DNA of 64,000 bases. Source: Adiantum capillus-veneris. Its lineage: Eukaryota > Streptophyta > Polypodiopsida > Polypodiales > Pteridaceae. Below are positions 11,608 through 23,749 of this stretch, one piece after another (position 1 is the first letter of the stretch; the number at the start of each line of letters is the position of its first letter). The translations under genes were made by a program, and so were the position numbers. The notes beneath the pieces are model-generated. The model was given only the letters and a program-made list of their open reading frames with translations, was not told the origin of the DNA and searched no databases. The stretch covers positions 29,265,013-29,329,012 of the forward strand of contig CM043968.1 of the NCBI GenBank assembly GCA_014529385.2, given 5' to 3'.

Positions 11608-14303
11608 TTTCCCTCTTTCCTGCCACCTGACTATCATCTTTTGCATGGATTGGGGACATCCTTTGTCACGTGGGGATATTGTATGGGATGATGGGGCCAT
11701 ACTTAGGCCCTTCGATCAGATTTAGGCTAATGCTCTCTTTTCTCTCCCCTCTCTCTCCCGCACATATTTTACATCTTTGCTATAAACAATGATCACGATG
11801 ATTCAAAATCACCCATATGGATTATCATACATATGAGTAAGGCCCTATTTATCTAATTATGATCCATTTGCAAGCTTTTTCCTACTCTCTATAGGTTCTT
11901 AAAGCTTGTGTACTCAATAGACCTTAAGGGAAGGATATGTGTTGTTTTTGTTTATGATAATGTCACCATTAAGGAACCAATCAGTAGGTGCATTAAGAAG
12001 ATCTTGCCCTTTCCAATCTTTATTAGCTAAACAAGAGCTTGCATCAAATTGTGTCACCCCATTAAGGAGGCAATCAACATGTGCCAAATTACGAAGATAT
12101 GGGCCTCCATAATCTATATTAGCTAAACCAAACCTTGCATCAAATTGTACACAATCTTCTACTCTCTCTCATATAAGTCCTTATTTAGGGGAGGAAATTA
12201 AACCTCAACACATTTAACCCAGTCTTGGTTTATGTAAACTGACTTTTTCTCACTAGAATTGTCCATTCTAGAAGGAGAAGATAAAAATAGTCAAAGGTCC
12301 AAGAAACACAATGATGGCATGAAGGATAATTGATTCTAAGGATAATTCATTAATTATTAATTAGTGCTTATAAATCAATAAGTCTATCTTCAAAAGCTCC
12401 TAAGGATTGCATTCTAGATTTTGATGTGTTTTAGAAAGCCAAGAAGACATTAAAATGGGTCCATAAAGCCTCAAAAAGTGTGTTGAAGAGTCAATAGAAG
12501 GATGGGGAAATGGGCAAGGTGATGCATTCATGGCCTATTAGGGCTAGAAGGGTAATGTTACGTTAAAAAATGCCTAGGGAATTCCCTCTGAATTTTGACA
12601 TGATTGTCTAGGATTGAAAACAACATAAACCAAGTTTTGAATGCCTCCAAACAATAGCACATTGGGTGACTAGAAGGAGGGAACAAGGACTATAGGGTGT
12701 GGCTTGAGGAGCTCAAGCATAGACAAAAGTATAAACAAGATTGAAAATTCTTACAAGAGAGATTGTGCAATTGGTCAATAGCCAAACAAGGCCGACTCAA
12801 TAAGATGCTTCAAGTGTTACTATGTCAAATTACACCTATCTCAAATTGCACGGCTTCTCTCTTTGAGCTTCTACACTTGCATTAGGGCCTCTTTTTCTAT
12901 CACCAAAACTAAATATCTCTCTCTTGTAAGATGTCTCCAAGCCCTAACCATGTAACCTTCCTGGATTGAAAATTTGAGGTTGTTCTTGATCTTGTGTGGT
13001 TCTACCATGCTAAGATTGCGAAAAAGCATACGCCGGCCATTAGACAAAAGATTGATACCTTCAAACTCTCTCTTTGGAGGGAAAAATCATTTTAGTTCAA
13101 AGTCCAAGTTACAATTGCAAAAGTGGGCTTGCATAGGTGTCAAGAATTGGGTTGCCAGCACCAAAATGTGTGCTGACAATTAAAGCCAACATCTTTAAGC
13201 CTATCTAGCTATGACACTACATGAACATCCCACATGATAAAAAGGGAAAAGGTTCAAAACTATAGTAATTTAGAGTGGATAACAAACCTTTAGTTGGAAA
13301 TGAGGTCTCCCTCTCAAATTGTATTGTGGTAGCATACCAAACTACTAGGTTTGGGTCCCCAATGGCCTAGGAAGTATCTTGTGTGATGATCGCATGAGAT
13401 TCATAAGTAGGATCTCTTAGAAGTTTAACATTCTCCAAGAAAGACAAGATGATATGGTTGTATTTTTATATCGGGTAAGATGAAATTAATACATTAAGTT
13501 CTCTACAAAGATTTTCATATCCACCCTTTTGTGACTATCCTGCTGAAAAGTTATTTTATTTTCCATTTTTCATGCTTTATGGAAGAATGATTTATGTTTT
13601 AAAATGATGCTCTACCACTAATTTCTATATTGCATGTTCGATATCCTTTAAATTGGGAGACAAGGATTTTATTCTTGTTTTTGGAGTAAGGAAGGACACT
13701 TGCACTAGCTTAATCCCCCAAATACTGAGTAGATTTGAAATCTATTGTGGCATGGTGTCAATGCTACTATGATAAGCCATACTTGTAGCAATTAAGTAGA
13801 CTAGTCATCTACTATAAAATGATGTCTAATGCTAAAATTGGATTCCCGACCAAATGTTAATGGAACTAGTCCCTTTCATCTTGTATACATAGCATAGTTG
13901 AGAATGAATATGCTTTCAAGGGAGAAGCAATGTCGCCAAATTTAATTTTTAGTCTACTTAAATTGACTTTTTGTGTGTAGAATTTTCCATGCATTACAAC
14001 GATGGAAATTCGTGGCTTACTATTGAAAAAAGGATAATAATATATGTGAAAGTGCCTATTGAATTCATTTTAGATTCCATCACACATTTTCCCTTGCCAT
14101 TAGGAGATTTTGGAGATCATTTTGAGGGCCTTGTGACAAATTCTATTTCTATATCAAGAAAATCTTGATAAAATGTGTGTGCATTTATTGAGTACAAAAG
14201 GGACAACTAGATGCTCTAAACAACGAATCTAACATTGTATAGTTTTTAAATTTCAAGAAACTATTGACATTAGCATGCAATCGTAGAATTTTTCTTTGGA
14301 CAC
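11608..14303. other. No gene seen; one short tandem duplication
   Basis: AT-rich sequence without supportable exons. Around 11964-12145 two ~90-bp units repeat (ATTAAGGA...CAATC...TTAGCTAAAC...TTGCATCAAATTGT). The rest shows nothing I can name. Confidence 0.5.
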
Positions 14304-14937
14304 GGAATTTGATGATTATTACACCATCGATGTGTTTGCAATGCCCAAAAACTTAAGAAACAATTGTCTACTTGCCTCAATTGGACACCCCGAAGAGGTC
14401 AAGAAGGACAAAAAACACCTTTAAGAGGGCTTTCTCCTCACGATACACTGAGGGCTTTGGGTCCTGGTGGCTAAGGGCCAGAAGCCCTCTAGGCTCCATG
14501 AGGAAAGTCTCAATCAGACATCTAGAGAGGTTAAAAAAAGCCCAAAAAATGCCTCAATCAGACACTCAGAGAGGTTAAAGAGGCCAAAAAAGGCCTTTAA
14601 GGGGACTTTCTCCCAATGGCATGTGGAGGCTTTTTTTTGGCCTCTTTGACCTCTTTGGGTATTTGATTAATGCAAGTAGACAATCATTTCTTCGGTTTTT
14701 GGGCATTTTGAACGCTTTGGTGGTGTTAAAATTATCAAATTCCAACTCCAAATAACAATTCTATTATTCTAAACAAAACAAGTGATGATGCACATCTTAT
14801 CAAGTAGACAATTGTTTCTTAGGTTTTTGGGCATTTTGAACGTACTGGTGGTGTTAATGTTAAAATTATCAAATTCCAACTCCAAATTACAATTCTATAA
14901 TTCTAAACAAAATAAGTGATGATGCACACCTTATCAA
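14304..14937. repeat. Foldback hairpin with ~105-bp arms plus a tandem copy of one arm
   Basis: 14304-14408 is an imperfect inverted repeat of 14639-14743; CCCAAAAAC...AAGAAA...TTGTCTACTTGC on the left matches GCAAGTAGACAAT...GGTTTTTGGG on the right. The loop (14409-14638) holds degenerate copies of an AGAGAGGTTAAA unit. The right arm is partly repeated again in direct orientation at 14801-14937, forming two ~130-bp units. It may be a foldback transposon or MITE. No coding capacity and no clear target duplication. Confidence 0.75.
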
Positions 14938-17630
14938 GTGATTGACATCTACCATATGAAAAAGACACTTGCATTGAATGAAAAAGTGATCATTAAAAAA
15001 AAAAACACTTCTATATTGAACAAATAGGTAGCAATTCTAGTCTTTTCTCTTATTTTTCTTTATATTTTCTATGTAACATAGCATTTCTAGTGATTGAACA
15101 CGCTTATTTTTCTCTCTTCCAAAAGACCCTCTAAATTATCTCCAAAATCTTATGATGGGAAGTGTGTTAAAGAGATAAAAAAAGGAAGGGGAAGTGGGCA
15201 AGGTGGCCCATTCAAGGCTTATTTGGACACCAGAGAAGGAAAATGTTTCCTTTAATAATCCATACAAATTTTTTTAATGGGTTTTAACAAGATCATATGG
15301 GATTAAAACGAGCTGTGCCCAAACTAGAGCAAGTTGTGTGACAGGAAGGAAGGAACATGACCTAGAGGGCCTGGCTTGGGAAGCAAGGCAATAAGAGAGG
15401 TTGAGGAGGTGGAAATGGGGGCCAAAAGAGGACTCCTTCTCTTGCCTGAAGTGCTGGTAGCCTTCTCCACTTGTTGTTCCCAAAATATATGGGACCTTTC
15501 CACAAAGGAAGGGTCAGAAGTCTGTTGCAAAGTAGGAGAGAGGGGATGCGTGGATTTCTACAATTTGGGGTTGATCTATGGTCATTTTTTGGTGCAAAAA
15601 AACTCCTTTGAAGCTCTTCTCCTCTGCTCTCTTTTCCTCTCAAGCACCCACAACCATGAAGCATTGCCACATACTATTGTGCAAACCATGTAATTCAATA
15701 GAATCTATTTATTATGAGGAGTAGAATTGATCTTCTTCCTTTGTCACCAAGTTCTCAACAACCATGATGCTACCAGATTACGAACTATGGTCGGCTTCAC
15801 AAATTTGGGCATGTATCCGTGTCAAGTGTCCTATATATATATGACAAGTGTGTAGGGTGATTGGTCTATGAATTGTTATGCAGTTTCATGCAACTACTAT
15901 GAACACATAGAGTGATCTCATTAATCAATTTTTATTTTGTTTCATAATTCCAATTATTTAGACACATGAAAGGGCTACCTCATGTTTTTTGGTGCAATTA
16001 ATATGCATGACCTTTTGATCATAGAAACACATGAAACAAAGGAGAAGACATGGAATTGAAATGCTTATTCTAGGATTTTTTGAATGAATTGGTCCAAGAT
16101 TGGGTACTGGCTTCATGTTGGCCAAACCTCAAGAAAGTGGAATGAAATATGACATGTTTTTAATGGTCACAAGTGCTATGTGATGGACAAACATGAGAAA
16201 TCTTGCCCATTCCCATAGAAATAGAGCATGGCCTAGTACACCAATAAGTATTGAATCATGGAGGAGGAAAACATGGAATCAAAATGCTTATTCTAAGAGT
16301 GTCTGAACGAAGTGATGTCCAAGATTTGGTACAAGAGGTAAATATTTTTTGCTTCATTGTGGACAAATATCAATCAATTAGAAAGTAGTATGACATGTTT
16401 TTAATGGTCACAAGTGATATGTGATGGATGGATAGGAGAAAACTTGCCCATTCCACTAGAAACAAAGCATGATTCACTACACCATGAAGTAGAGTCGCTT
16501 CCTTCCAAGAGATACATAAGTAGAAGAGGGTTAATTGTTGGAAAGGCTTGCTAAACCAAATATTTGTGATCTTGAAAACATTCAATGAGTGTACAAAAGA
16601 GCCCCATGCTACACCTTTAATTGGCAACAAGGAACTTTCTGATGGAAGAGGTGGCCAACAAAGGCAATCAATGTATATAACAACTTAATGCACGAAAGGA
16701 GTAATTTTATCGCTAAAGGTTGATGAAAAATAAACTGTGTATAAGATAGGTCACCCACAAATAAGAGAAGACAAGAAAGCTACCCCATGGTAGCAAAGCA
16801 AAGGATAATATGGTCACTTTATTGTGGACTCTAGCATGGGAGCTCCAACTCCCTTGGTTGATGGACATCACAAGCACCCTAAAGGCCCCATCTGCCAATG
16901 GTTCTGATTTTTCCTTGATTAATAATGTGTACACAAATGTCCAACAAAGCTCTAATAGATCCATCACATTTTCCAAAGAGAAAGGAGTTTCAACATTCCA
17001 AACAAAGCGAGATCAAAGTATTGTACTTTGTTTTTTGCAAAAGCAACAGAAAAGATTGGTTTGGCTTTGGCATTGAAGGCAAGGGAAATGGAGGAGATTT
17101 GTTGAGCTGAGGGTGCCCATGAATTTTCAAGGTGGACATGCATGGAGCAAATGGTTGTGTGAGAATGTATAAGATATAAATTTACATGAAGCTAGCATAC
17201 ACATGGACCATTACACAAAACTTATGAGACTCTATTAACCAATAGCCTTTCATTTAGATTCAATCCATTTTGCACCACCAATTGGTCTACATCCTTTTTG
17301 TAGAAGTTCTTGTCATCCAAAAAATGTGAGCTTAGGGATCCCTTTGCTATGCACCTTTCTAGAAACTTTCCTCCAAAGGTATCTTCTCAAATACTTCAAA
17401 GATCAAGTGCTCCACCTTACATCCTCTCCTTGGCTTTCTAAAACAAGACTAAGTTTAAGCAAGCATTTGAAAATTTATCATTCTTTTGTTGATTGGACTA
17501 ACCTTTTCCTTTCATGTGATATGATATAACATTGAAAATTCTTTTCTTAGATGTGACACGAATTGAAATATGCCTTAGAGGAGAAGTAGAAAGGGTGAAT
17601 TTTCATACTCCTTTGATTTATAGTCTAAAT
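14938..17630. repeat. Intergenic stretch with a ~220-bp tandem duplication
   Basis: No gene supported. 16040-16250 and 16270-16475 are diverged direct copies sharing AAATGCTTATTCTA, TATGACATGTTTTTAATGGT and CTTGCCCATTCC. The remaining bases show only short open frames on both strands. Confidence 0.6.
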
Positions 17631-17631
17631 G

Positions 17632-18110
17632 TGTCCTTATAGAAGGCGAAGGCTGTTTCAGTAGGCGGGAACCGTCTCTTGGAAGGCCGAACAATGGATC
17701 AGTCACACGTTAGTAATTACCATGGGTAGTTACTACAGTAACTCTTGGGAGCTATAAATAGGACCCATTACATTGTGATTGGGCTTCTTGCTTCTTAATC
17801 TTAGTTCTTGGATTAGCTGTTTATCTTTCGACTTTAGCTTTCCAAGCATTCTCAAGTTAAGAGCTTTTCACCTCTAGCTTCACTCTGTAATCATTACTAT
17901 TGTAATCATTTGAGTTCAAACCCATTACACACTGTACTGATTGTCCTCAAAGTATTAATCTGAATTTGCAAATACTTTTCCAGTCGTTCAGCATGTCTCT
18001 CATCTCAGTGTACTATTTCAGTTCAGATAACTATTTCAGTCCAGTCTCAGTTCTCTATTCCAGTTTCACTAACTGAACTGACGACATACCAACAACTTTA
18101 GATTCTAACA
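17632..18110 (+). repeat. Probable 5' LTR of the gypsy element
   Basis: Contains a promoter-like GCTATAAATAGG at about 17751 and ends GATTCTAACA at 18110. It is followed by CTGGAATCAGCT, a degenerate match to the Met tRNA primer site. The left boundary is approximate. No second LTR is found downstream, so it rests on position and composition only. Confidence 0.5.
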
Positions 18111-18150
18111 CTGGAATCAGCTATCTGAAGAGACCAGCTCCAATTCCATT

Positions 18151-21100
18151 TTGGCAATCACGGTGGTTAGAGCTGTTTGCTCTTTGACCAGAAAACTCTT
18201 ATCCCAGTTAGAATCTTCGGTTGTACTGATGGCGCCCAAAACCAGTCGTGGTCGTAAACCATCCACACGGTTAGGCACTGATTCCAACCGCGTCAACCCT
18301 ATTCTTGAGGAATCAGAAAGAGAGTCTGATCCTCAGAAGGACCCGGTGACTGAGACTGAGGCTCAGGAGGAGCACAATCATGATGATGAGGCCAAGGTTT
18401 CTCAGGACTCCAGTCAGTTCAGGAGGGGAAGGGCTGAGCGGGAAGAACTCAAGGCCATGAGTTCTTGGTTTACACGTAGGGATGATGGGGCCAAAGGCAG
18501 CAAGGGTAGTCGTCACAGTTCCAGTAGAAAAGCCAGAGAAGAGATAGAAACTGAGACTGAAGAAGAAATTGACTGGGATGCTGATACAGACCATTACAAA
18601 AAGTCTTCACGATGCAGCCAAGTTCCCAAGGTCAAAAGAGGCAGAGACAATGCTGACCGCCATGATTATACCTCTTCATTGAAAGTCTCTTTTCTAGTGT
18701 TCAAAGGAGGGAAGAAAGATGATCCAGATGTTCATATCCAAGCTTTTGAATAGTATGCTGAGTTGAAGAATATTGATGAAGATGACTGGGGAGAACAAAC
18801 ACTAAAGGATACAGCGAGAAAATGGTACTACCATTACCCAACTTGCCAACTCAAATCATACAACAAATTGCTCAAGGCTTTCAGACTGGAATATTCAGAC
18901 AACAGGGGAGATGAGGACATCCTCTGTGAGCTAGATAAGATTAAACAAGGAAAATTGTCAGTGAGAAGTTATGTTGAGAAAATTAAGGAGTTAACTAGGC
19001 AATTAGCGACCTTCCAAAGATGTATGATGGAAATATTCAGTGAATTTCTCCACCGATTTCTTGCCGGGGAGAAGCATTTGCTCTTTTTGGAAATGGTTTT
19101 CCAGTGCTGCAAGGAAAAGCGGATTTGTCTGAAACCGTTCAAATCTGTTTTCTTGGTTTGGAAAGGACAACTATTGGGATACATAGTGTCCAGTAATGGC
19201 ATAGAGATGGCCAACGACAAGATCAAGTGTGTCCAACAAGCTAAGGCACCATGCACTGTATCAGAGTTAAGTTCTTTCTTGGGACATATCAATTTCTATA
19301 GAAGATTTGTGCATATGTTGGCTTCCAAGACATTGCCTTTGTATGAGCTCACAAAGAAGAACAACAAGTTTAGTTGGACTGCTGAATGTGAGGAGAGTTT
19401 TCAAGATTTGAAGAATGCCATTATCAGTTAGCCAGTTCTTCGACAGCAGGATTGGGATGTTATTTTTCATGTGTATGTTGATGCTTTAGGACTGGCAACG
19501 AGAGCAATATTGGCTCAACCCGAAGGAAGGAATGATTACCCAATGTATTTTGAAAGTCGGAGATTCAGCTAGGCTGAACAAGGATATAACACTACAGAGA
19601 GAGACGCCTTAGGAATGGTTTTAAGTGCTACTAAATTTCAACACTATTTGCTTGGCAAGCTATTTCAGTTTTATGTGGATCATCAGGCATTACTGTTTCT
19701 AATTAACAAAGTCATTATCCAAGGAAGGCTGATCCGATGGATGATGTTCTTGATGGAATTTGAGTTTTGTATTTTTCATAAGCCCGGTAAATCACATTGT
19801 GGCGCTAATTTCCTTTCCAGAAGCACTGAAGGGTACTCTGATAAGTCCTTGAGAGATGAGCCAGTGGATGCAGAGCTATTCCAAATAACAGCTGAGGAAA
19901 ACACAGATCAAGAATGGTATGAAGTATATTAGTTCCTTTCTAAAGGAGGATTCCCAAAAAACTGGACTCAAAATCAGAAGAAGGCTTTGATTGTTAAGAG
20001 TTTGAAGTTCACCATCATAGGTGGATTACTCTATCGATTGGGAGTAGATGGGGTTCTTCGAAGGTGTGTGCCTATGGAAGACAAAATGCAAGTTATTTCT
20101 GAGGCACATGATGGGGATTCTGGAGGACATTTCTTCACTGATCTTACTTACAAGAAGATTTTGCAGGCTAGATTGTGGTGGCAAACTCTAACATCTGATG
20201 TTAAAATCTTTTGCAAAACATGTGATATATGCCAAAGGATGGTCCGACCAATAGCAGCAGATATGACTCCTCTTACTCCAGTTCAACCATTAGGAGTATT
20301 TATGAAATGGGGTCTGGATTTCATGGGTCCATTCAAGAAAATTACTCCAAGGAAGAACCGATATATATTGATGGCCACATGTTATGTCACCAAGCTAAGG
20401 CTCTTCCAGAAAACAACACGAAGTCCACTGCTGTATTCCTATTTGAAAATATTATCTGCCGATATGGATGTCCTGTGGAGATTGTGTCTGATCAAGGGAC
20501 ACACTTTATTAATGATACTATGGATATTCTGATGGAAATTCTCTCAGTCAAAAGCACCGGAAATCAATGCCATATTATCCCAGGTGCAATGGGCAAGCAA
20601 AGAGTAATAATAAAACCTTCAAGACCATTCTTACCAAAATTGTGCAGAAGGAGCCACACCAATGGGATCTGAAGCTCCAAACTGCTTTATGGGCCTATCG
20701 GGACAGCTTACAAACTCACTACGGGAATGACACCTTTCAAAATGGTGTATGGGATTGAAGCTATCGTGCCAATAGAATTTGTGGTTCCCAGTCTTAGGAT
20801 GGCGGTGGAATATGGATTGGATTTCAATCATAACTTGAAAAATAGACTGGAGGAGTTGATGCAGTTGGATAAGTTACAACAACGTGCTATGCTGGAACAG
20901 GAAATTGTTCAGAAAATAAGAAAGTACTGGCATGACAAAAGGATCAAAGTAAGGGAGTTCCAAAAGCCTGGAGACCTAATGCTACTTTATCAATCCAAAC
21001 TGGGTCCCAAAAAGCCGAAATTAAAGATAGCTTGGGTTGGTCCATATGAAGTTGATTGGGTGTTTTCAAATGGCACAGTAAGGTTGAAAGATTTATATGG

Positions 21101-21323
21101 ATTAATGTTGCCAGGTGTTTATAATGGGGCCAAGATCAAGCTATATTATTCGAATGAAAAAGAGACTTTTAGGGAAGAAGATACTGGCATTCTGGGAACT
21201 GATGTCCTGGAAAATTCAGAGTCAGCTATTCTAAACCTTTTTCATGTACAACCAGTACCAGAGCTAGTCAAAGGGTCAGAAAAGTTTCAGCACGACAAAA
21301 CCATGTCAGTAGCAAATCAGTAA
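18151..21323 (+). pseudogene. Gypsy gag-pol with internal deletion and in-frame stops
   Basis: The best start is ATG at 18228 (MAPKTSRGRKPS). A charged N-terminus precedes gag (VHIQAFE, YAELKNIDEDDW, KWYYHYP). Near 19065 gag joins directly to the RT thumb (CCKEKRICLKPFKSVFLVWK), so zinc knuckle, protease and RT palm are deleted. RNase H (EQGYNTTERDALGMV) and integrase (CKTCDICQ, WGLDFMGP, IVSDQGTHF) follow. The third catalytic residue of the integrase is Lys: CNGQAKSNNK for the usual QAE. From 18151 to 20532 the frame is continuous except for TAG stops at 18751, 19429, 19570 and 19930. Frameshifts occur after about 20400. The tail (20727-21323) has MTPFKMVYG and a basic end. Confidence 0.88.
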
Positions 21324-21519
21324 AGTGTCAGAGCCTGCATCAGTTTTTATGGAGAAAAGGGCCAGTGGCTGGACTGCCTGTAATAATCATTCTAAGGAAT
21401 ATGGGGAGTATTAGCCAATGCATGTATGCCACGTCGTTGGTGGTGCACAAAAGTCTAGGAATGGTAAGTAGTGGAGATTTTATGGCACGAATGCGTATAA
21501 CAGTAAGGTGAGTAGGCAT

Positions 21520-23029
21520 TCTTCCTCATAAATCTCCTGCGCGATTCCTACCTGCTGTTACACATTTACCATCACCAAGCTCTAAGGCTTCTTCACTACA
21601 ACCACAAACATCCTCGTCCAAAGCATCTGTCAATCACTGTCTATCCTTACCAGACACATCTGGTTACGGCTTTGACTATCCAAGTAAGTCTTCTTCCTCT
21701 ACAGACTTATCGTCTTCACAGTGCATGGGTAGAAGAAAAATGTCGGAAAAGATGCAGGATACTGTAGACAAAACTTCGGCTCTCATGACCTCTATTAAAG
21801 CTTCTCTACCACTTATTCCCCATAGCAAGATACATCGGTATGTGTTTACTGAGCAAGCAGAAGTGCTGCTCTGACTGTGGGATGTGCATGTAGTAGTACA
21901 AGCCACAAGATTAGATTTTGACATAGCTATAATCAAGCAAGTTCTTGGTTCCTTCAATGTCGATGAAGACAGTGTTGTAGTAAATGGTATGAAAGTGTCA
22001 TCCACTCCTGACAGCATTGCTTATGCCTTCAAAATGCCAAATGAGCCAAAGCCAGCCACATCAACTGCAAAACAAATAAGTGCAGGTCTTAAGGAAGATG
22101 AAGCAGCAGAGAAAAAATGCAAGGCTAGTGCAGAAGGGGTTCTAGTATAGCAGGTCTGGAAGTTCCCACTACCCCGGGGTAGTCACTTATCAAAAGACCC
22201 CTATATCACGTGCGTTCAAGAGGTAATTAATAATACCCCAATATACATACTATACTTACACTGTGAGACTATTTAAAAAACCCCCACCCCCCTCTGTATG
22301 TATACATTTTTATACATTTTGGTCTTTTAATAATCCTCTCCAGTTAACTCACGTGATATCATACACATTCTAAAAAGTGACCGCCCCGGGCCCGCTGCCT
22401 ATTGGTTTGTGGTTGAAGCTGTTAGTTTGAAAAATAACCCCACATATGTGTCAGAAAAGTTGTTTGCTATGTTGCTTGCCAAAAGATTAGATGCTACAAC
22501 TCCAATCAATTTATGTCAGATACTATCTCACAATGTGCTTCAGCAGACTGCCAAGTTGAAATCTCAGAATGTTTTCAAAGCTCGATATGTCTGGCAACTT
22601 CTTTACTGGGAAACTTCTCCAGATGCTCATTACCAGGTACAGATGGCTTGGAGTCAGATACCCATCCCAGCGACTAACAATGTTGACTTATCTTTGGATG
22701 AAGAAACTCCAGGCACTCAGTTGGATCTAATAGGACAAAAGAGGTAGGCCACACAGGTGGAAGCCAATAGTTCAAAGAAACCGAAGGTTACACTGGCTAA
22801 AAGCAGTGCTTTCTTAAAGCAACTATAAAGTCAGGTTAAATCTTTGCCTATTGAAAAATCTTCAGCAGGCCAGAATTTAGTCGGCCAGGCTTCAGCAACA
22901 CCTGAAGAACAGCCTCTAGGAAAGATTACTGTTGGGACCGCCAGCAACAAGAACATATTCCAGCAAACACCATTGCTGGAAAAGACCAGCCTGAGAGGAC
23001 CACTGTTGATTAGTGGAAGTTCATACTGA
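21520..23029 (+). pseudogene. Post-pol ORF of the gypsy element, split by a MITE
   Basis: A Ser/Pro-rich N-terminus (about 21550-21760) leads into a globular stretch (TRLDFDIAIIKQVLGSFN). The frame carries one TGA at 21872 and ends at 22150. After the MITE the protein resumes with YWFVVEAVSLKNNPTYVSEK, LLAKRLDATTPINLCQILS and a C-terminal Ser/Gln-rich tail to 23029. I do not recognise the domain. The style recalls the extra ORFs of Tat/Athila elements and plant-mobile-domain-like transposon proteins, but that is inference. Confidence 0.55.
22173..22390. mobile_element. hAT-like MITE, 218 bp
   Basis: Terminal inverted repeats of ~44 bp: the left end CCCGGGGTAGTCACTT...ATATCACGTG matches the reverse complement of the right end, CCCGGGGCGGTCACTT...ATATCACGTG. 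Flanking 8-mers CCCACTAC (22165-22172) and CCCGCTGC (22391-22398) agree at 6 of 8 positions; both differences are A/G transitions, consistent with an aged 8-bp duplication. A 9-bp Mutator-type reading is also possible. The MITE interrupts the post-pol ORF. Confidence 0.82.
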
Positions 23030-23117
23030 TAAAGGAAAGGGCCCGGAACTTGCCAGTCCAGCTGGAAAAATTTCTATTCCTTTCAGTGAATTGGCTTTAG
23101 CCTTAACTAGGACTCAG

Positions 23118-23118
<1 letters not shown>

Positions 23119-23158
<40 letters not shown>
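23119..23158. repeat. CT microsatellite
   Basis: About 20 uninterrupted CT units. Confidence 0.98.
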
Positions 23159-23160
<2 letters not shown>

Positions 23161-23470
23161 AATGAGGGGGCTACATTTGGAAGTTGTAAATCAAGCAAAG
23201 CATGACACATTTCTTTAGCAGTCCCCAAATACTAATCTGTTAGTGAATCCTCTCACCCATGAGAAAATTGTGTTGCTAAGCATATGCTGCAATCAACACA
23301 GAGGACTATGCATTCAGCTTATATGCTTGTTTTTGCAGTAGCCCCTGGCTACAATCTTGTTGTGGATTCTCTCACACTAATAAGGTGCTTGTGCATTGCC
23401 TTAGGCATTCAAGGTGCATGCTTAGATGATTGCATCTAAGGAGAGCCCGCACAATTGCCTATGTAGAAAT

Positions 23471-23677
23471 TGTTGAGCACGCGCGGAAGCGAACGGAGTC
23501 GCGCACAGACATGGCGAGGAGAAGTGAGAGCACACAAGAGAGGAGAGGATAGGAGAGGAGAAGACACAGGATCTGTACAAATGAAAGAGAGATTTCATTA
23601 GGTTATCATAAGCCTTATAAAGGCATTTACAAGGTGTTCACACACATGTGTCTGCCCAAGTTGGGCTGACCCCAACA
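23471..23677. mobile_element. Solo LTR, 207 bp
   Basis: Begins TGTTGAGCACG and ends CCCCAACA. Perfect 5-bp direct repeats GAAAT flank it (23466-23470 and 23678-23682). It holds a possible TATA box (CTTATAAAGG). No internal region is present, so it is a solo LTR, the usual product of LTR-LTR recombination. It lies just upstream of an acceptor site of the next gene. Confidence 0.88.
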
Positions 23678-23749
23678 GAAATTACTTGACAACCCTATTC
23701 TAGTGGGGTTCTGTAAGGTTTTAATCTTATAATCCTATGTGGTGTGCAG

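Larger units (their letters stand above)
17632..23040 (+). mobile_element. Ty3/gypsy element, Tat/Athila-like, internally deleted, 3' LTR missing
   Basis: Order: LTR, gag, fused RT end, RNase H, integrase, then a separate post-pol ORF. The integrase C-terminus resembles the Tat/Athila lineages and has no chromodomain. The post-pol ORF also fits lineages that carry an extra gene after pol. The zinc knuckle, protease and RT catalytic core are missing, so it was non-autonomous before it decayed further. The 3' end stops near a CT microsatellite at about 23119. Confidence 0.75.

Noticed and set aside
18229-18242. TGGCGCCCAAAACC as a gypsy primer binding site
   Set aside because: It lies at the gag start (M-A-P-K-T) well inside the element; the LTR end at 18110 with a Met-like site fits better.
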